Source: Trichoplax adhaerens
Taxonomy: Eukaryota > Placozoa > Uniplacotomia > Trichoplacea > Trichoplacidae
Direction: 5' to 3'
Length of the DNA: 64,000 nucleotides
Assembly: GCF_000150275.1 (NCBI RefSeq)
Contig: NW_002060949.1
Span: 457,861 to 521,860, forward strand
Shown: one piece after another, positions 60,350-64,000 of the stretch
How the letters are laid out: each line of letters begins with the position of its first letter
Numbering within the stretch: position 1 is the stretch's first letter
Made by a program: the position numbers and the translations under genes
The notes under the pieces: generated by a model
What the model was told of the DNA's origin: nothing
Database searches by the model: none
What the model saw: the letters and a program-made list of their open reading frames with translations, nothing else

Positions 60350-63300
60350 TCAAAAAAGTGGCTTAGCGCCAGACTGTTCAAATTCAGTCCAAGCTTCATT
60401 TAATTCTACAAATATTGCCCTAGCCAATTTCTCATGTGGCTCTCCAACAACCTAAAGTCAAAGTTGCATCAATAAAACAAAATTTTCAATCGTTGAACAA
60501 ACGATGTCATTCCAAAACTTCCTTTACAGTTTTACCTTGTCCGGATGAATGCACAAGCACGCTTTTCGGTAGTATTTTTTAACCTAATCACATATTAAAG
60601 CATTTAAAGATTAGTTAAATGCTCAGTAAAGTCTTATCCAATCTTTTCTTTTATACTAACATTGTTCGATTCTATCACTTGGTGCATTCCTATTTCCTTC
60701 CATTTACAACCTTCCCAAACAGCAGTGTGTAAAGAGCAAAGTAGGGCCCGAATGTTACCCTTCTGTCCTCCCACCCAATCTTGAATCTAAAAATTACACT
60801 ATTACATTACTACCAAGTAAAATCCAATCAAAATGATCAATCAAAAACAACGAACTTTTAATTTAATAGGGTCAGTTGTCTTTTCGACTTCTTCTCGTCT
60901 CATTTCATTGATAGTTACGTGACCTTTGTCATGAGCCTTCGGTATAAATCCTTGAGCACCAAGTAAATCGCTGAACTCATTCTTAGCAACGTTTGGCTTG
61001 ACACCTAGAATTTCAGTTGATTTAAATTATATATTTATTGCTGAAATTAAAAGTTACTAAAATCATCATTATCCTTTACCGATAGAACCACGTAAGCCTC
61101 GTTCTTCCCTTGATCCAATAACATATGATGCTCTTTGTCCGGTAGGCAAATTTCCAATCGGTGATTTCTGTGTCGGTTTTTGAGCTGCCATTGGTTGCTT
61201 GTTGCCAATGTTGTTTGTTTGGTTCAGATTAAGATCAAATTTACCCTGTGCAAGTGACTCTAAATTACTTCGAAAACCTTGTTTCTTATTATCAGACTCC
61301 CTTTTCTGTGGCTTTATGATTGGTTGATTTGAAGTGCTACTTGGTTGCAATAGTTCTGGAGTACGGCGTTGATTTGTATCGCCCGTAGCTCCAAAAGGAT
61401 CAAAAATTATGCTTTCAGGACTATGAGTGCGTTGAGCTGATGGACTCGGGGCTCTTTGAGTTGCGAAGTCGAAGACATCTGGAGAATCCTTTGCCCTTGG
61501 AGATATGGATATCAAATCGTCCTTGCCAGAAACACTTTTATTATTATTTTGAGAAAACGGATCAAAAGCGTCTAGTTGAACAGCGCCAGTAGGGTTTGTT
61601 TCAGGTTTCTTTAAAGCATTATTACTAGCTTTAACAGTTGGTGCAAAAGGATCAAAAGAATCGGAGGAAACTGCTTTCGTAGGTAATTTGTTATCGAAAA
61701 AACTTGAAAAAGGGTCAGTAGGCGAGATCGGAGATTGATTTACTAACTCAGATATCCGATCAGCGCTCTTACTTCGATGCATCCCTTGAGACTTTTGACT
61801 TATCTCAAGATTGATCAAATTAACTTCAGAACTTGGAGATACGAGCTTTACTGGCGGGCTCTTCTGTAAGAATTTATCGTTAGAAACACTCTGATGTGAA
61901 GGAGCTGCTGTTACATTCGAAGAGCTAAAATCTAATAATGTATCCTCTGTCTTCGTAGTTTCCTGCTCGACATTTACGACGACTTTCGCTCGGTTTAAAA
62001 ATCTCTCCTCTGCTTCATCCGCGCGATTTACAGCGTCAGATGTTAAATCAAGGATATTTCCAGGATTGGAAGACGATTTACTCAATCCGCTAGTATCTCT
62101 AATAGCTGAAATTGAATCAGCACTTTGCTTTCGCTGTAATGCTTCTGTTCGAGCATTGTCCAATTTTTCTAACTTTTCATATGAAATAGTATCCATTTGG
62201 CCTTAATAAAAATATTAATATTAGCTGACATCAGTTAAGATCTGTTTATGCAGATATTCAATGATATCCTTACCATACTGTAAACGAATCGTTTCTAGCT
62301 CCTTCTTGGATGAGAGACATGGAAATAATATCACACGCTCCTGAAGATGAGTAGCATCTGGAGGCAGTATCGGATCGGGCTCATCATCACTATCATCATC
62401 CATATCTGTTGGACCCTGATGAGTTTTTAATACGCTCACAGCCAACTCTACATGAAATCCAGAAGGGTACTTATCGGGGTTGTCCTCATCTATATGATCC
62501 AGCTTTGATCTAAAACGAACAAATTATTTATGACTTTGTCAATATAACTTAAAAGGAAAATTTAATAAATAGATTAAAAACCTACATCGAAAACTTATAT
62601 CCTTTTGCCTCTGTTTCAACAAAGCTCGTATGAATTTGCAGTTGAAAAATTGGAAAAGATTGAATCTGAAAGACATAATTCTTATTTCTAAATTCTTCCT
62701 TATTATGCCAGTTGAGACTATTCTTAGATTACCTCTCTGTGTATTTTTGATGACAGCGTCGAGCGAGCGTGATAGACTGCTATCATTACGTCACCCCTAA
62801 CAAGAGTTCCTAATGGGAACATAATTTTGCCATCGCTACTATTGTAAACTCTAAAAATGTTGAAAGAACGTAGTATTATGTTTCCAACTACAGTTATTAA
62901 CCTTTATGAGTAATAACTACGATTGTAGCAAAATCATCGGACTATAAAGTAAAATCAATACCTCATCTCTTCTAAGGCATCCTGAAAAGTACACACCCGC
63001 CTCGTGTTGTTCTCAAAAACCTCAATATATGGCCGACACCCGATCCTAAATTAAAACAACGATTAGTACGGAAATGCAATCTTAATGGATAATTTTCATG
63101 GAGTACATACCGGGCTTTGTTGAACAATGGAACCGGAGTAATAGAAATGCTGTCTAATCGTACAGTATGCTCATGAAGACTGCTTTTTCCCTTGTTAACA
63201 ATTGTTGAAAAATACCTAAGGAACCTATGAAATAGTATGCGAAATAGAATTATTAGAAAAAATTTTGAAGACTCATCAATATAAATTAATGTCTAAAGAA

Positions 63301-63887
63301 CAGGTATCAACTTACCGACGTTGAGATGGAGAAATTTCAATAACATCTACATCCTGACTACGCTTTGCAAGAACCATCCGCAAAGTTGTTTCTCCGGTTT
63401 TAAAAAGACCGCAATAAACCAAATAACATGCTGTAACTAGGACAGAAGTACTTTTTCCATCCTATTGAGATCGTTGTCATCGTTTAGTGATATCGTAATT
63501 TCCAATATCTTAATCAAAAATTTTATTTCACCTTGCAATGAATAATAGCAACATTTTTACTGTCTTTACTCAGCCAACTATCAATAGCACGGCATACAGC
63601 AAATAGATGATTCAATGATAACAATCTTCTTGACGGTGTACAAAAATGTGTAACCTAGATTAGGTAAAATCGCGGTCAGTCCAGTACAAAAGTTAGATCA
63701 TACCAGAAATGGACTTAATAAGAATTATAACTTACGGCACTATTCAAGACAGTGGTATCATACATTTTCGGTGAAACATTGAACACGTGATAGCTTTGTG
63801 GATGTGACCTTTCAAGAAAGTTTCGAACTTCCTCGATTGGATTCTGCCTTGTTGATTCGTGACCACGGATAGATGGAAACGGCATAA
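60350..63887 (-). CDS. GAK: GAK/auxilin clathrin-uncoating co-chaperone, C-terminal 862 residues (runs off window)
   Basis: Recruits Hsc70 to clathrin-coated vesicles for uncoating. 13 exons seen, 5' to 3': 63887-63736, 63654-63532, 63461-63316, 63215-63111, 63045-62962, 62850-62733, 62665-62586, 62509-62274, 62201-61080, 61004-60856, 60786-60661, 60583-60536, 60451-60350. In order: PTEN-like phosphatase domain starting VMPFPSIRGHES; C2 domain (exons 4-8); a 374-codon exon of disordered linker with a clathrin-box-like LLDFS and four DPF motifs for AP-2; then the GSREERG-to-QGFIPKAHDKG block; C-terminal J domain with the HPD motif (CIHPDK) and the ending GAKPLF. In the phosphatase loop (HCKDGKSTS) the Arg of CX5R is Thr, so catalysis is unlikely, as in known family members. 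The N terminus lies outside, so whether the protein has the GAK kinase domain or is kinase-less auxilin (DNAJC6) cannot be decided. Confidence 0.94.
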
Positions 63888-64000
63888 CTATAGCGTGCAA
63901 CATGGATGCAGTTATTTATATCAATATCAGATAAAGTTCTATGCTCTCAGTAGTAGTATTTAGACGTTAGGAATGTATTATGATCATATAACGAAGAAAA

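Overview
The window is nuclear DNA from an animal. It is AT-rich, its coding regions are split by many short introns (mostly 60-300 bp, nearly all GT-AG), and its genes are animal-type: an adhesion GPCR with Ig, EGF, HRM and GAIN modules, a KDM4 demethylase with JmjN/JmjC, PHD and double Tudor, and RNF170. Short introns and low GC would suit an early-branching animal such as a placozoan or a sponge. That placement is inference and was not tested. No prokaryotic, viral, plasmid, CRISPR, rRNA or convincing tRNA features were seen.

I spliced nine genes by hand. Each model stays in frame across all junctions, and every complete model has a total length divisible by three. Layout: (1) 75-1000 minus, N-terminal part of EBP2, running off the left edge; (2) 1780-6979 plus, WDR36/UTP21, 22 exons; (3) 7927-9929 minus, an unrecognised 245-residue protein; (4) 14297-19743 plus, KDM4, 21 exons, one intron GC-AG; (5) 21374-24475 minus, RNF170; (6) 27347-35110 minus, transportin-1, 24 exons; (7) 36319-40360 plus, YIPF1/2-like Golgi protein; (8) 41016-44240 minus, FARSA; (9) 46511-55802 minus, adhesion GPCR, 24 exons; (10) 60350-63887 minus, C-terminal 862 residues of GAK/auxilin, running off the right edge.

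Most neighbours are functionally unrelated. The exception is the head-to-head pair EBP2 (60S assembly) and WDR36 (40S processome), whose start codons lie 780 bp apart and which may share a regulatory region. The TNPO1/YIPF pair is also head-to-head.

The main non-coding theme is a pentanucleotide sequence, TACAG/CTGTA, that keeps reversing orientation and so builds nested GTAC-centred palindromes. Dense clusters lie upstream of gene starts (EBP2/WDR36, KDM4, RNF170, TNPO1/YIPF). One cluster sits inside a 162-bp foldback element with 25-bp perfect inverted ends. No clear new multi-gene system was found. The best leads are the repeat family, the unrecognised gene, and the domain make-up of the adhesion GPCR.
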